Positions 44,690 to 54,405 of a stretch of 64,000 nucleotides of DNA are shown piece by piece; position 1 is the first letter of the stretch; each line of letters opens with the position of its first letter. The notes under the pieces are model-generated. The model made no database searches, had not been told where the DNA came from, and worked only from the letters and a program-made list of their open reading frames with translations. Position numbers and translations under genes: made by a program. Source of the DNA: Chitinophagaceae bacterium (GTDB lineage: Bacteria > Bacteroidota > Bacteroidia > Chitinophagales > Chitinophagaceae); the NCBI GenBank assembly GCA_019752045.1, contig JAIEMP010000003.1, positions 372,001 to 436,000 on the forward strand, written 5' to 3'.

Positions 44690-45952
44690 ATGGTTGATGT
44701 AATTCTGGGCCTCCAGTGGGGCGATGAAGGAAAAGGAAAAATTGTTGATTTTTTTGCACCCAATTATGATGTGATTGCCCGTTTCCAGGGCGGCCCCAAT
44801 GCAGGGCACACACTTTATGTAAAAGGCGAAAAAGTAGTGCTGCACCAAATACCCAGTGGTATTTTTCATAAAGGCATCATTAATTTAATTGGCAATGGTG
44901 TAGTGTTGGATCCTGTTACACTCAAAAAGGAATGTGATAAGGTAGCGGCTATGGGCGTAAATGTAAAAGAGAATCTGTTTATTGCACAGCGCACCAATCT
45001 TATTATACCCACACACCGTGCTTTAGATAAAGCCGCCGAACTGGCAAAAGGCGACGAAAAAATTGGCTCCACACTCAAAGGAATTGGCCCGGCTTATATG
45101 GATAAAACCGGCCGCAATGCCCTGCGTGTAGGCGATTTGCTCGATCCCGGATTTAAAAACCTGTACAATAAACTTCGTGCAAAACATCAGCAACTGCTCG
45201 ATAATTATCAATTTAAGGAAGATATCAGTACATGGGAGCAGGAGTTTTTTGAAGCCATCGAATTTTTGAAAGAACTGAACATTGTAAACGGTGAATATTT
45301 CATTAACCAAAAAATTGCTGAAGGAAAAAAAGTACTGGCCGAAGGTGCGCAGGGAAGTATGCTGGATGTGGATTTTGGCACCTTCCCGTTTGTTACTTCA
45401 TCCAATACCATTTCGGCTGGTGTAAGTACCGGCCTGGGCATACCTCCTAATAAAATTGGAGAAGTGATTGGCATTACCAAAGCATATTGCACAAGAGTGG
45501 GCAGTGGTCCTTTTCCTACAGAGTTGTTTGATGCAACGGGTGATGAATTACGGAAAATCGGAAATGAATTTGGTGCCACCACCGGTCGCCCACGCCGCTG
45601 CGGATGGATTGATCTGGTAGCATTAAAATTTGCCTGTATGATTAATGGCGTTACACAAATTGTTATGACCAAAGCAGATGTGCTGGATAGTTTTCCGCAA
45701 CTGGAAGTGTGCACATCTTATATTGCCGGAGGAATAGAAACCGCAGAAATTCCCTTTGGCATCAGTCAACTTAAAATTGATCCGGTGTACAAAGCTTTTA
45801 AGGGTTGGGGTAAACCTGTTACAGATTGTAAAACATGGGCCGATTTCCCGGAACAGGTACATCTGTATCTTAATTTTATAAATCAGTACCTTGGGGTAGA
45901 GGTGAAATATGTTTCCAACGGGCCGGGCAGAGAGCAAATCATTTTTCAGTAA
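44690..45952 (+). CDS. purA: Adenylosuccinate synthetase
   Basis: PurA joins IMP and aspartate with GTP in AMP synthesis. The 420-residue protein has the P-loop WGDEGKGKIVDFF near the start, GGPNAGHT, HQIPSGI, the TLKGIGPAYMDK loop, LAEGAQGSMLDVDFGTFPFVT and TTGRPRRCGWID. Length and motif order are standard. It heads a run of plus-strand genes (acidic protein, pabB). Confidence 0.97.
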   Translation: MVDVILGLQWGDEGKGKIVDFFAPNYDVIARFQGGPNAGHTLYVKGEKVVLHQIPSGIFHKGIINLIGNGVVLDPVTLKKECDKVAAMGVNVKENLFIAQRTNLIIPTHRALDKAAELAKGDEKIGSTLKGIGPAYMDKTGRNALRVGDLLDPGFKNLYNKLRAKHQQLLDNYQFKEDISTWEQEFFEAIEFLKELNIVNGEYFINQKIAEGKKVLAEGAQGSMLDVDFGTFPFVTSSNTISAGVSTGLGIPPNKIGEVIGITKAYCTRVGSGPFPTELFDATGDELRKIGNEFGATTGRPRRCGWIDLVALKFACMINGVTQIVMTKADVLDSFPQLEVCTSYIAGGIETAEIPFGISQLKIDPVYKAFKGWGKPVTDCKTWADFPEQVHLYLNFINQYLGVEVKYVSNGPGREQIIFQ

Positions 45953-46029
45953 AAAGTAAAATAATTTTGTATAAAAGTTTGGCTAATTCAAAAACCAGTT
46001 GAAATTTTACAGAACAATCGTTGTTACAC

Positions 46030-46455
46030 ATGGCAAAGTCAATAAAGAAAACTGCAGACAAATCAACACCTGTTGATTCTGATGTAAAAAAAGCGGATAG
46101 TAAATCAAAAAAAACACAGGAAGATACTGATGAGGAGGATGATGATTTGGAGATAGATGATGAGCCTGTTGTAAAAAAAGGGAGCAAAGCAACTGCATCT
46201 AAGTCTAAGTCAACTGATGAAGAAGAAGATGATGATGATGCAGATGAAGAAGCAGATGATTGGGAGAAAGGCGATGAAGATGATGATTATGATCCCGACT
46301 TTGAAGAGTTTGATATTCCTAAATCAAAAGGAAAAAGTGCAGTTAAAAAGAAAGGTGGTGAGGAAGAGGATGATTTTAAAATTGATGATGATTTTAAAGA
46401 GTTTGATATGATGGGTGGCGGTGATGATTTTGATGACGACGATGATGATTTTTAA
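46030..46455 (+). CDS. Acidic low-complexity protein
   Basis: The 141-residue protein is almost entirely Asp/Glu with Lys-rich blocks: a lysine/serine-rich first part (VKKADSKSKKTQ), alternating acidic and basic stretches, and a tail of DDFDDDDDDF. It is probably disordered and has no fold signature. It might act as a chaperone-like or ribosome- or nucleic-acid-binding tail protein; similar genes are known in the phylum but the role is unknown. An upstream TTG at 46021 (MLH) is possible, but the ATG is preferred. It sits between purA and pabB. Confidence 0.75.
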   Translation: MAKSIKKTADKSTPVDSDVKKADSKSKKTQEDTDEEDDDLEIDDEPVVKKGSKATASKSKSTDEEEDDDDADEEADDWEKGDEDDDYDPDFEEFDIPKSKGKSAVKKKGGEEEDDFKIDDDFKEFDMMGGGDDFDDDDDDF

Positions 46456-46463
46456 TTTAAACA

Positions 46464-47762
46464 GTGAACAGAACCTTCCACTCTTTTTCAATAACAGATT
46501 TATCTGAAACAAAACTTAAAATGTTGAGCTGGTGTAACCGGTTCAACATTTCTGCTTTTTTAGATAACCACCGTTATCAGTTACCCGGCCATTCGTACGA
46601 GTGTTTAGTTGCCTGCGGCAGTATATCATCAGTAACAGCAAATGCCGGTAATGCTTTGCAACAGCTGCAATCATGGATCAATTTGCATCAGGGCGATTGG
46701 ATGTTTGGCCATCTCGCCTATGATCTGAAGAATGAAACAGAACAGTTATCGCAATTAAAAGAGGATGTTATTGGTTTTGATGATCTTACTTTTTTTGTTC
46801 CGCAATATGTATTTCAGCTCAGTGAAACAGAAATACAGATTGGTTCGCTGCAGCAGGATCATGCAACTGTATTTGCTGCCATTTGTGCTGAAGAGCCAAA
46901 TGTGCAAAAACAAAAAAAGGCTGTTGATCTGCAGCAACGTGTTTCAAAAGATCAATACATCAGCCAGATAAACAGCATCAGAGAACACATTATCCGTGGC
47001 GACTGTTACGAACTGAATTACTGTATGGAGTTTTACAACCCATCGGTTGTGATTGATCCTGTAAGCACTTGCCTTTCTCTTGCAGCAGTTTCGCCCAATC
47101 CGTTTTCAGCATTTTATAAAGTAAACAACAGTTATCTGCTTTGTGCAAGCCCGGAACGTTTTTTACAAAAGCAGGGAAATCAATTGTTGTCTCAACCAAT
47201 GAAAGGTACATTGCAGCGTAATCTTACTGATGCCGCAACAGATGAAGAATTAAAAACCGCATTGCATGACAGTGTTAAAGACCGGAGCGAAAATGTAATG
47301 GTTGTAGATCTGGTGCGGAATGATCTGAGCCGTGTATGCAATGAAGGATCGGTGAAGGTTGATGAACTGTTTGCAGTATATACTTTTCCGCAGGTACATC
47401 AAATGATTTCAACCGTAAGTGGCGAAGTGAACCCTGCATTAGAGTTTACAGAAATTATACAGGCTGCTTTTCCTATGGGAAGTATGACGGGCGCCCCTAA
47501 ACGAAAAGTGATGGAGCTGATTGATGCGTATGAACCATCCAGACGGGGATTGTTTTCAGGTGCCGTAGGTTACATTGCCCCTAATGGAGATTTTGATTTT
47601 AATGTAGTAATCAGGAGCCTGTTGTACAACGCATCAACGGGGTATCTTTCTTATCAGGTTGGCAGCGGAATTACTTTTTACAGCAATGCAGAAAATGAAT
47701 ATCAAGAGTGTTTATGGAAAGGGCAGGCTATAAGAAACGTGTTACATGCAGTACCACTTTAA
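46464..47762 (+). CDS. pabB: Aminodeoxychorismate synthase component I
   Basis: The 432-residue chorismate-binding enzyme supplies the p-aminobenzoate part of folate. The PMKGT motif (equivalent to PIKGT with a lysine nucleophile in PabB) separates it from TrpE, which has AGT there. Other motifs are DRSENVMVVDLVRNDLSRVC, FPMGSMTGAPKRKVMELI and RRGLFSGAVGYI. It starts with GTG 8 bases after the acidic gene's stop, so the two are co-transcribed. No pabA/pabC is adjacent. Confidence 0.9.
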   Translation: MNRTFHSFSITDLSETKLKMLSWCNRFNISAFLDNHRYQLPGHSYECLVACGSISSVTANAGNALQQLQSWINLHQGDWMFGHLAYDLKNETEQLSQLKEDVIGFDDLTFFVPQYVFQLSETEIQIGSLQQDHATVFAAICAEEPNVQKQKKAVDLQQRVSKDQYISQINSIREHIIRGDCYELNYCMEFYNPSVVIDPVSTCLSLAAVSPNPFSAFYKVNNSYLLCASPERFLQKQGNQLLSQPMKGTLQRNLTDAATDEELKTALHDSVKDRSENVMVVDLVRNDLSRVCNEGSVKVDELFAVYTFPQVHQMISTVSGEVNPALEFTEIIQAAFPMGSMTGAPKRKVMELIDAYEPSRRGLFSGAVGYIAPNGDFDFNVVIRSLLYNASTGYLSYQVGSGITFYSNAENEYQECLWKGQAIRNVLHAVPL

Positions 47763-47892
47763 TGTACAGCAGTAGTATATATGAGAACGAACTCATACAT
47801 GATTTGTCAGTTATAGTATTTATATTTATTGTTTAAAACTGCTGTGGGAGTGCACAGATCCGTATTACTTACAAACAAACGAAGCTATTGAA

Positions 47893-48585
47893 ATGAAGTG
47901 TTTAATTGTTGATGATAATAAGCTTGCCCGGATGGCCTTGAAAGAATTCATTAGCCAGATAAAGACTCTCACTTTATTGGGTGAGAGTACTACAGGGATG
48001 GAAGCTTATGAATTTATTAATACAAAACCGGTTGATCTGGTGTTTCTTGATATTGAAATGCCGGGCATGTCGGGAATTGAGTTGTTGCAATCCCTCAGCA
48101 ATAAGCCAATCATTATTTTTTCAACTTCCAACAGCAATTATGCTGTTGATGCATTTGACTTAAACGTGGCCGATTTTGTTGTAAAGCCTGTTACTTTTCC
48201 CCGTTTATTACAGTCAGTTGAAAAGGCACAAAGTATTTACGATCATCGCAATACATCTGTTAGCCGTATTGAACCCGATTTTATTTTTCTCAAGGATAAA
48301 GGAGCATTGGTTAAAATCAGTTTCTCTGATATACTCTGGATGGAGGCGATGGGTGATTATGTAAAAATTTATACTTCCGAAAAATGGTTTATGGCACATA
48401 CCACCATGAAGTCGGTTGAAATAAAACTTCCCCAGGCTAACTTCATGCGGGTACACCGGAGCTATATTGTTGCTATCAGTAAAATTGAACGGATTAAAGA
48501 AGGCGCAATCATAATCGGCACATCTTCTGTGCCTTTAGCCGAAACCTATCGCAGCCAGCTTATGGACAGACTCAATCTGATCTGA
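47893..48585 (+). CDS. LytTR-family response regulator
   Basis: The 230-residue protein has a receiver (acidic pair at IVDDN, phospho-acceptor D53 in LVFLDIEM, K98 in FVVKPV) and a LytTR DNA-binding domain at about 125-228 (ILWMEAMGDYVKIYT, FMRVHRSYIVAISKIE). The hybrid kinase gene starts 109 bases downstream, and may be its partner although hybrid kinases often act through other proteins. The region between has no terminator. Confidence 0.92.
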   Translation: MKCLIVDDNKLARMALKEFISQIKTLTLLGESTTGMEAYEFINTKPVDLVFLDIEMPGMSGIELLQSLSNKPIIIFSTSNSNYAVDAFDLNVADFVVKPVTFPRLLQSVEKAQSIYDHRNTSVSRIEPDFIFLKDKGALVKISFSDILWMEAMGDYVKIYTSEKWFMAHTTMKSVEIKLPQANFMRVHRSYIVAISKIERIKEGAIIIGTSSVPLAETYRSQLMDRLNLI

Positions 48586-48693
48586 AAATTTTCATCGACG
48601 ATTTTGCCGCTCTCATCGACAAAAAGCCCGTTTTTACGGAGTAAAGCCTTTCAACTGGCTGGGTTAGTGTATTTTACATGATTGAGTCGATTT

Positions 48694-50880
48694 ATGAGTA
48701 AGAAAATATACCAAAAGCTCCCCTTTTTTATAATAGTCAGTTTTTCATTACTTGTAATGATGGCCATTTTATTTGCACAATATGAGTCGCAGAAAAGTAT
48801 CCGGCTGCTGAAAAGCGAAAACCTTCAGGCGTTTAAAATTATTCAGGTTAACAATATCATGGGAGACATCATTAATGAAGTTTATATGATTGATGAGGTA
48901 ACCGGAAAGTATGTTGTATCTAATAATATTGATCTTTATCAGCATATTCAGGATACGGTTTCGCAACTGCAAAAAGATGTGCAAAAAATACAGGAGCTGG
49001 TTTACTTTAGTGAAAATAATAAAACTGCAATTAGCGCATTAACCCGTTTAATTGATCGTAAAATTGAACCGCTGAAGCGAATAACTTCAGCCTCAGACAA
49101 AAGTGAAAAACAAGTTATTCTTTCACAACTAACCACTAAGGATGGTTTAAAGCTTACAGACAGTATTTACTTATCTGCCTTAACCATTCAATACGAACTG
49201 GAAAAAAACCTTGAGAAATCAATCAAGGAGAACGAGGTGCTTTCCACCCGTGTATTATTTATCAGCTGGGTACTCGGTTGTACATCTATTCTTGCCATTG
49301 TTATCCTTGCTTCTATTATTATTCAGCGTTTGTTGCGTAATTATAATTTAATTAAGGATCTGCATCTGGCAAAAATGCAAATTGAACAGCAATCGCTGGT
49401 AAAAGAACAGTTTCTGGCAAATATGAGTCATGAAATCCGCACCCCAATTAATTCGGTTATTGGCTTTACAAATCTGCTTCAGAAAACCGAATTAAGGGAT
49501 GATCAGCAGCAGTTTGTAAATCTCATTAAAACAGCCGGGCAAAACCTGTTGGGTATTGTAAATGATATTCTGGATATTTCAAAGATCGAAGCAGGGATGC
49601 TTCATTTTGATAAAAATCCGTTTAATATGAAAGAGTGTTGCTACACCATGGAAATGATGTACTATCACCAGTTTTCTGAAAAAAAGCTTTCCAGTAACTT
49701 TTCACTTAGTCCTGATGTACCCCTTAATCTTATAGGTGATAAGGAACGGCTGGCACAGATTCTCAATAACCTTATTAATAATGCAATTAAATTTACCAAA
49801 GAGGGGGGTGTTTCAGTTAGTGCAGAACTGGTAAGTAAAAACGGGCAAAAAGCAAGAATTCGTTTTTCAGTTGCTGATACCGGCATTGGTATAATGCCCG
49901 AAAAACTGGGAAAAATCTTTGATCGGTTTGAACAGGCAGAAAATGATACAACCCGTAATTATGGCGGTACCGGATTGGGGCTGTCCATAGTAAAAAGTTT
50001 AATTGATTTGCAAGGCGGGTCTATTTTTGCTGAAAGTGAACCCGGTAAAGGAACACAGTTTATTTTTGAACTTGATTTTGGTATTGAAGAAACAAATGAA
50101 CTCAACTCGTTTATTTCTGCCGCACCTCAAAATTTAATTCCTTCAAAAAATCATATGGCATTAGAAAACGTTCGTATACTGGTAGCCGAAGACAACAAAA
50201 TGAATCAAATGCTTTTAAGATTTGTGCTGGAACAGTGGAAAGTACGCTATGATTTTGCCGGTACAGGGCAAGAAGCTCTGGATAATCTGAAAAAGGGCCA
50301 GTATGATATTGTTCTGATGGATATTCAAATGCCTGTTATGGATGGGTATACTGCAACCGAAATGATTCGCTCAGACTTGCAATCAAATATTCCGGTTATT
50401 GCAATGACGGCTAATGTATTACCGGGGGAGAAAGAAAAATGTAAGAAGGCCGGCATGAATGATTATATATCCAAACCATTGAACGAAAGTATTTTATACG
50501 ATTTGCTTGTGTCGTATTCAAAATCAGAAAATAGTACTGATGCCCTTGAGCAATCAACCCCGCTTTTAATTGATAAACAGTATCTGCACCGTATATTTTC
50601 CGGTAATGAAGAGTTTATAAAAGAAATCATTGAACAGTTTTTGCTGCAGTTTCCAAAAGAGATAACAGAACTGGAACATGGGGTTAAAAATCGTGATATC
50701 AATAAAGTGAGGCAGCAAAGCCATCATATGAAAACTACACTTTCTACGGTAAATAATAAATCACCATTGCTCGATCATTTAGCTGATCTGGAAATGGCCG
50801 AAGACAATAGTTCTTACTGGGATGTTATACAACATAAAATGAATATCATTAGTGCAAGCAGGAGCGAAATGCCTGCTTAA
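48694..50880 (+). CDS. Hybrid sensor histidine kinase with receiver and HPt domains
   Basis: The 728-residue kinase has two transmembrane helices (about 10-28 and 187-212) enclosing a helical CHASE3-like sensor domain. HisKA follows with H246 (NMSHEIRTP), then HATPase_c (NNLINNAIKFTK; DTGIGI; GGTGLGLSIVKSL). A receiver has D543 (IVLMDIQMP) and K594, and a C-terminal HPt domain has H677/H678 (QQSHHMKTT). The full phosphorelay is thus in one chain. The ATG at 48694 gives the best start; a TTG at 48682 adds four residues. Confidence 0.94.
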   Translation: MSKKIYQKLPFFIIVSFSLLVMMAILFAQYESQKSIRLLKSENLQAFKIIQVNNIMGDIINEVYMIDEVTGKYVVSNNIDLYQHIQDTVSQLQKDVQKIQELVYFSENNKTAISALTRLIDRKIEPLKRITSASDKSEKQVILSQLTTKDGLKLTDSIYLSALTIQYELEKNLEKSIKENEVLSTRVLFISWVLGCTSILAIVILASIIIQRLLRNYNLIKDLHLAKMQIEQQSLVKEQFLANMSHEIRTPINSVIGFTNLLQKTELRDDQQQFVNLIKTAGQNLLGIVNDILDISKIEAGMLHFDKNPFNMKECCYTMEMMYYHQFSEKKLSSNFSLSPDVPLNLIGDKERLAQILNNLINNAIKFTKEGGVSVSAELVSKNGQKARIRFSVADTGIGIMPEKLGKIFDRFEQAENDTTRNYGGTGLGLSIVKSLIDLQGGSIFAESEPGKGTQFIFELDFGIEETNELNSFISAAPQNLIPSKNHMALENVRILVAEDNKMNQMLLRFVLEQWKVRYDFAGTGQEALDNLKKGQYDIVLMDIQMPVMDGYTATEMIRSDLQSNIPVIAMTANVLPGEKEKCKKAGMNDYISKPLNESILYDLLVSYSKSENSTDALEQSTPLLIDKQYLHRIFSGNEEFIKEIIEQFLLQFPKEITELEHGVKNRDINKVRQQSHHMKTTLSTVNNKSPLLDHLADLEMAEDNSSYWDVIQHKMNIISASRSEMPA

Positions 50881-51358
50881 GCAATCTGCTCAAATTTCCG
50901 TGTAGTGCTTATCTCATCTTACAGGGGTTGCTATTTGATGGTGCCCAAAATTGTAAACGGCTTTTCAAACAATTTGACCGTGTATTCTATTCACTTCAAC
51001 GAAAGCAGCTTGCATAAGCAATTCCGGAACATATTTTTGCAACTCAATAACAGATGTAGAAGTCCTGTTGAGATAAGAGAAACAGCAACATGTTACATTA
51101 CCTGACCGGATTTACTGAGTTCAGGTATACTTAAATAAATTGCAGGAAAACCATTGAAAAACCCAATATCCTGTGAGGCCGAAAGAGGGCCCGTTTTTAT
51201 CCTACCCTTAAAAGAAAAACCGTAACAGCAGCAATAAAACTGCCGCTGATACGGAAAAACTGAGTTCAGAAATCTGAAATTAGTTGCCGGTAATTTATCT
51301 TTATGCGTTCAGAAGAATGTGTAAGATGTTTTATCTTAACGTACTTAATTTGGTAAAA
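50881..51358. other. 478-bp spacer with several hairpins
   Basis: No convincing gene: an apparent 66-codon GTG frame at 50905-51105 lacks coding character. From about 51175 there is a GC-rich weak hairpin (GGCC/GGCC) followed by CGTTTTTA, which may end the hybrid kinase transcript. A 35-base structure follows (CCGTA-A-CAGC / GCTG-A-TACGG, 51221-51255), then a small TTCAG/CTGAA hairpin (51266-51279). Confidence 0.5.
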
Positions 51359-51742
51359 ATGGATCATCAATCAGAAAAAACCACCAGAGCAGATATAGTA
51401 GTAAGGTATAAGGCCCGATTTTCCTTAATTACTTTGTGGGTATTTGCGGGTATCGTATTTATTATGATGATAGTATTTAATGCCCTTTCAATTAAGTCAA
51501 GTGCAGCTGAAAGTTATCTAAATAGTTTGTATCCTGTCATAGACAGGCAAGAAGAAAAAACAGCACTCAACAATGAAAAGAACGACAAACGATTTTTTCT
51601 TACCAGATTGCCGTCCATCCAGCCCAAAAGTGAAAAAACTACAGAGAAGCAGGCCATGCAACAGGTACTTGTTATTCGAAAATTAAAAATGACAACAAGC
51701 CGGGCAAACGATGGTTTTCAGATAAAGCCCCTTCCTCAGTAA
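51359..51742 (+). CDS. Single-pass membrane protein, unknown
   Basis: The 127-residue protein has a basic N-terminus, a transmembrane helix (FSLITLWVFAGIVFIMMIVF, about 22-42) and a charged periplasmic or cytoplasmic tail rich in Lys, Arg and Glu. No recognised family. The ATG at 51359 was chosen because upstream ATGs at 51284 and 51326 lie in a segment with frequent Cys and Leu unlike the rest; the start is uncertain. It precedes the OmpA-like protein gene by 87 bases, so they may be a pair. Confidence 0.6.
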   Translation: MDHQSEKTTRADIVVRYKARFSLITLWVFAGIVFIMMIVFNALSIKSSAAESYLNSLYPVIDRQEEKTALNNEKNDKRFFLTRLPSIQPKSEKTTEKQAMQQVLVIRKLKMTTSRANDGFQIKPLPQ

Positions 51743-51828
51743 GAATGTACAGGAACCATGTTTCAAAAAGATATTTTTCTTTGTTCAATAAACCTGAATT
51801 ACACAACCCACAGATTTTTTAAATTATC

Positions 51829-53160
51829 ATGAAAAAGTATTTTGCATTTTTCTTTTGCCCGGTGTTGATTCTAATTTCCTTTTCAGGAAAACTCTATGCC
51901 CAAAACAAAGAGCTCAACGATTTTAATATGCATGGTAAGCGCTATTTCATGAAACTCAAGTATGCCAGATTGAACAACATCCTGTTGAATGCATCAATGC
52001 AGCAACAGGCGGAACAAAATACTGTCAGCCGTTTAAAAGCTAAAAACGACAGTTTAAATGCAACAGGCACCATTTATGATACCGTTTTTGTGGATGTAAC
52101 ACAACGGTTAAATCAATGGAATTTCAGGATTGATTCTGTAAATCAAATTATTCGATTATATCAAAAAGAACTGAAAGGAAATAAAACATTCCGAAAAAAG
52201 CATGTACAGTTAGAAAAGAACATCACAAAGCTGGGAGAAGAAATTTCAACACAGGCATCTGATCATGCTTTTGTTTTTACAGGAATTGACAGGCAACTTG
52301 ATACATCCAATCTTTCCGGTGAAAAGGCAAGACTGGCGGGCATCCTTAATTCTGCAGCAGCCCAGCAGGAAAAAGAGGCAGCCATTATTGGAGCCATTGA
52401 TACCCGGAAAGACAGTATTCTGAATGAAGGAAAAGTGGATTCTTCAGTTTCAATCAAGATTGAGGAGCGCCTGAATAATTATAAACAAAAAATGGAGTCC
52501 ATTTCAAATGAGATTACAGGGTTACAGGAAAAACTCAATTCACCAAAAGAGCTTTCAAAAGATTTTACACTAATTAAAACAAAGATTCTGATTATTGATT
52601 CTGTTGTAAACAAAAATGCTGTTGCTAGGGAATATGTTTTTCAAATGATTGATGAAGGCTTAACAAAATCTACTCCGCATCCGTTTAGCCTCGCTGCCTT
52701 TTTTGGTCCCGGTGGGTTTAAAATTCCTCCATCGAAATATGAAATTGCAAAAACTTATTTTTCACCTGTAATTGATTCGCTCATTAAGTTTTCGAATAAT
52801 TATTCTTCTATTATGCGAACTGCAAGCATTATTGTAAATGGTTATGCAGACGCCTCTAATATCAGCAAAGGGTCCCCTTTGTATCAAACACTTTTAAAAT
52901 ACCTGAATAATCCTAATCCCGGTAAACAGGAACTTAATACTGCATTGTCTGCCCTGCGTGCAGAAGAAATCAGCAAGCTCCTTACCAAATTACTTAAAGA
53001 ACGATTCCCTGATTTTAATATGATTGACCGCATTGTTTTTGAAGCAATTGAAACGGGTCAGGGGGAAAAATTTCCGGATCCTTCCATTCAAAATTATAAA
53101 GACAACGACGAGCGTAGAAGAATTGTAATTATTTTCTGGAATGTACTTCCTGTTGAATAA
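51829..53160 (+). CDS. Secreted OmpA-like domain protein with coiled-coil middle
   Basis: The 443-residue precursor has a signal peptide (about 1-24) and a long helical/coiled-coil region (about 40-270, e.g. KIEERLNNYKQKMESISNEI). The C-terminal domain (about 303-440) matches the OmpA peptidoglycan-binding pattern in order: GYAD (338-341), LSALRAEEISKLL (373-385), GQGEKFP (410-416) and DNDERRRIVI (425-434), compared with GYTD, LSxxRA, GxGExxP and NRRVEI. Insertions separate these motifs, so the domain is divergent. It probably anchors to peptidoglycan and extends a coiled coil in the periplasm. Confidence 0.7.
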   Translation: MKKYFAFFFCPVLILISFSGKLYAQNKELNDFNMHGKRYFMKLKYARLNNILLNASMQQQAEQNTVSRLKAKNDSLNATGTIYDTVFVDVTQRLNQWNFRIDSVNQIIRLYQKELKGNKTFRKKHVQLEKNITKLGEEISTQASDHAFVFTGIDRQLDTSNLSGEKARLAGILNSAAAQQEKEAAIIGAIDTRKDSILNEGKVDSSVSIKIEERLNNYKQKMESISNEITGLQEKLNSPKELSKDFTLIKTKILIIDSVVNKNAVAREYVFQMIDEGLTKSTPHPFSLAAFFGPGGFKIPPSKYEIAKTYFSPVIDSLIKFSNNYSSIMRTASIIVNGYADASNISKGSPLYQTLLKYLNNPNPGKQELNTALSALRAEEISKLLTKLLKERFPDFNMIDRIVFEAIETGQGEKFPDPSIQNYKDNDERRRIVIIFWNVLPVE

Positions 53161-53202
53161 TTGCAAAAGGAAAGTTCTTGAATAGAAATTATCATCTTAA
53201 TT

Positions 53203-53240
53203 AAAAAAGGAGTTGCTATATAAACGCAACTCCTTTTCTA
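53203..53240. terminator. Bidirectional terminator
   Basis: AAAAGGAGTTGC/GCAACTCCTTTT stem (12 bp), 9-base loop. It ends the OmpA-like gene and faces the convergent transglycosylase. Confidence 0.88.
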
Positions 53241-53302
53241 TTTGTTTATCTTTTCTTTTTGAGCAAATGATCTGGCTGAAAAATGAACGGGTGCTATAGG
53301 AG

Positions 53303-54394
53303 TTATGTTTTTTTTCTAATGGGTTTCTTCTTTATTTCCGGTAGTTCAGAAACTTTTGGATAAATATCTTTTATGCCTTCATCGCCGTAAAAACGTAACA
53401 GTAATTGAACACTTTCACTTAATATGGAATAACGATTGGCATTAAACACCTGCATTTTTTCTTTTGGCAAACGCAGATTAAACGTATTGTTACCTGCAAG
53501 TACAGCATCGAAATTCGGGTTCAACTGATTAAAATACATTAAATCAATCACCAGATTTTTGGCCATAATAACGGAACTGAATTTACCGGCAATGGCCTGT
53601 ACATCAATATTCGGGTCAGTTTTTTCCGGAGCAAATTCATCAGCCTTTTGTTGTTGCCCGTTGTTTACAGTGGTTGTAACACCGCCCTTACCTTCCATGA
53701 TATAATGCGTAGCAATAAATTTTTTTACATGGTTACGGCTTTCTGCAGGTAAAAAATATTGCAGTTTCCAAAAATCTCTGCTGCCACTTTTTCTAATAGC
53801 GCTGTAAACTCTGCCGGGCCCTCCATTATAAGCAGCAATCACCAGCAACCAGTCGTTTAAGTCGTTGTACAGGGAAGTAAGATATTTTGCAGCAGCATGT
53901 GTACTGCGGAAATAATCTGTACGCTCATCGGCCCAGCTGTTGACCATCAATCCGTATTCCTTGGCGGTATATGGCATAAACTGCCAGGGCCCTCTGGCAC
54001 CTACCCAGCTTGTAGCCGAATTATTTAAACCTGATTCAATTACTGCCAGGTATTTAAGTTCATTCGGAAGGCCGTATTGCATCAGTACATTATCTATCAG
54101 CGTAAAATAAGGCATACCCCAGCTTTTCATACGGGTAAGACTTTTACCATGATCCTGCAGATAATCCTGTATAAAGCCCCAAGCCTGCGGATGTATCTGT
54201 GCATCATAAGGCAATGCTTTACTGAATGATTTTGTTACAAACAATGTTTGAAATCCATATTTTTCGGCAGTGTTGCCTGCAGGAAGAACTGAATCAGTTA
54301 CTGAGCCATTAACCGCAATAGCGGTACTGTCTTTTTGTGCAAATGCAAAAAAGAACCACCCGTTCAACAATAGAAATAAAATAAACTTCTGCAT
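53303..54394 (-). CDS. Membrane-associated lytic transglycosylase (SLT family)
   Basis: This 363-residue enzyme cleaves peptidoglycan glycan strands by the anhydro-forming mechanism. A signal peptide (about 1-20) precedes the SLT domain, with catalytic E120 in AVIESGLNNSA, then GARGPWQFMPYTAKEYGL and AAYNGGPGRVYSAI. It resembles MltD-type proteins, but I see no LysM repeats in the C-terminal part. The start at 54394 is chosen to give a proper signal peptide. It lies directly after gatA (12 bases) on the same strand; a TATCTTTG box within gatA's end may be its own promoter. Confidence 0.9.
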   Translation of the reverse strand: MQKFILFLLLNGWFFFAFAQKDSTAIAVNGSVTDSVLPAGNTAEKYGFQTLFVTKSFSKALPYDAQIHPQAWGFIQDYLQDHGKSLTRMKSWGMPYFTLIDNVLMQYGLPNELKYLAVIESGLNNSATSWVGARGPWQFMPYTAKEYGLMVNSWADERTDYFRSTHAAAKYLTSLYNDLNDWLLVIAAYNGGPGRVYSAIRKSGSRDFWKLQYFLPAESRNHVKKFIATHYIMEGKGGVTTTVNNGQQQKADEFAPEKTDPNIDVQAIAGKFSSVIMAKNLVIDLMYFNQLNPNFDAVLAGNNTFNLRLPKEKMQVFNANRYSILSESVQLLLRFYGDEGIKDIYPKVSELPEIKKKPIRKKT

Positions 54395-54405
54395 GATAGA
54401 TTTTG

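Noticed and set aside
50905-51105. 66-codon GTG frame after the hybrid kinase
   Set aside because: No coding character (Ser/Asn/Cys scatter, no family motif); overlaps hairpins and a spacer.
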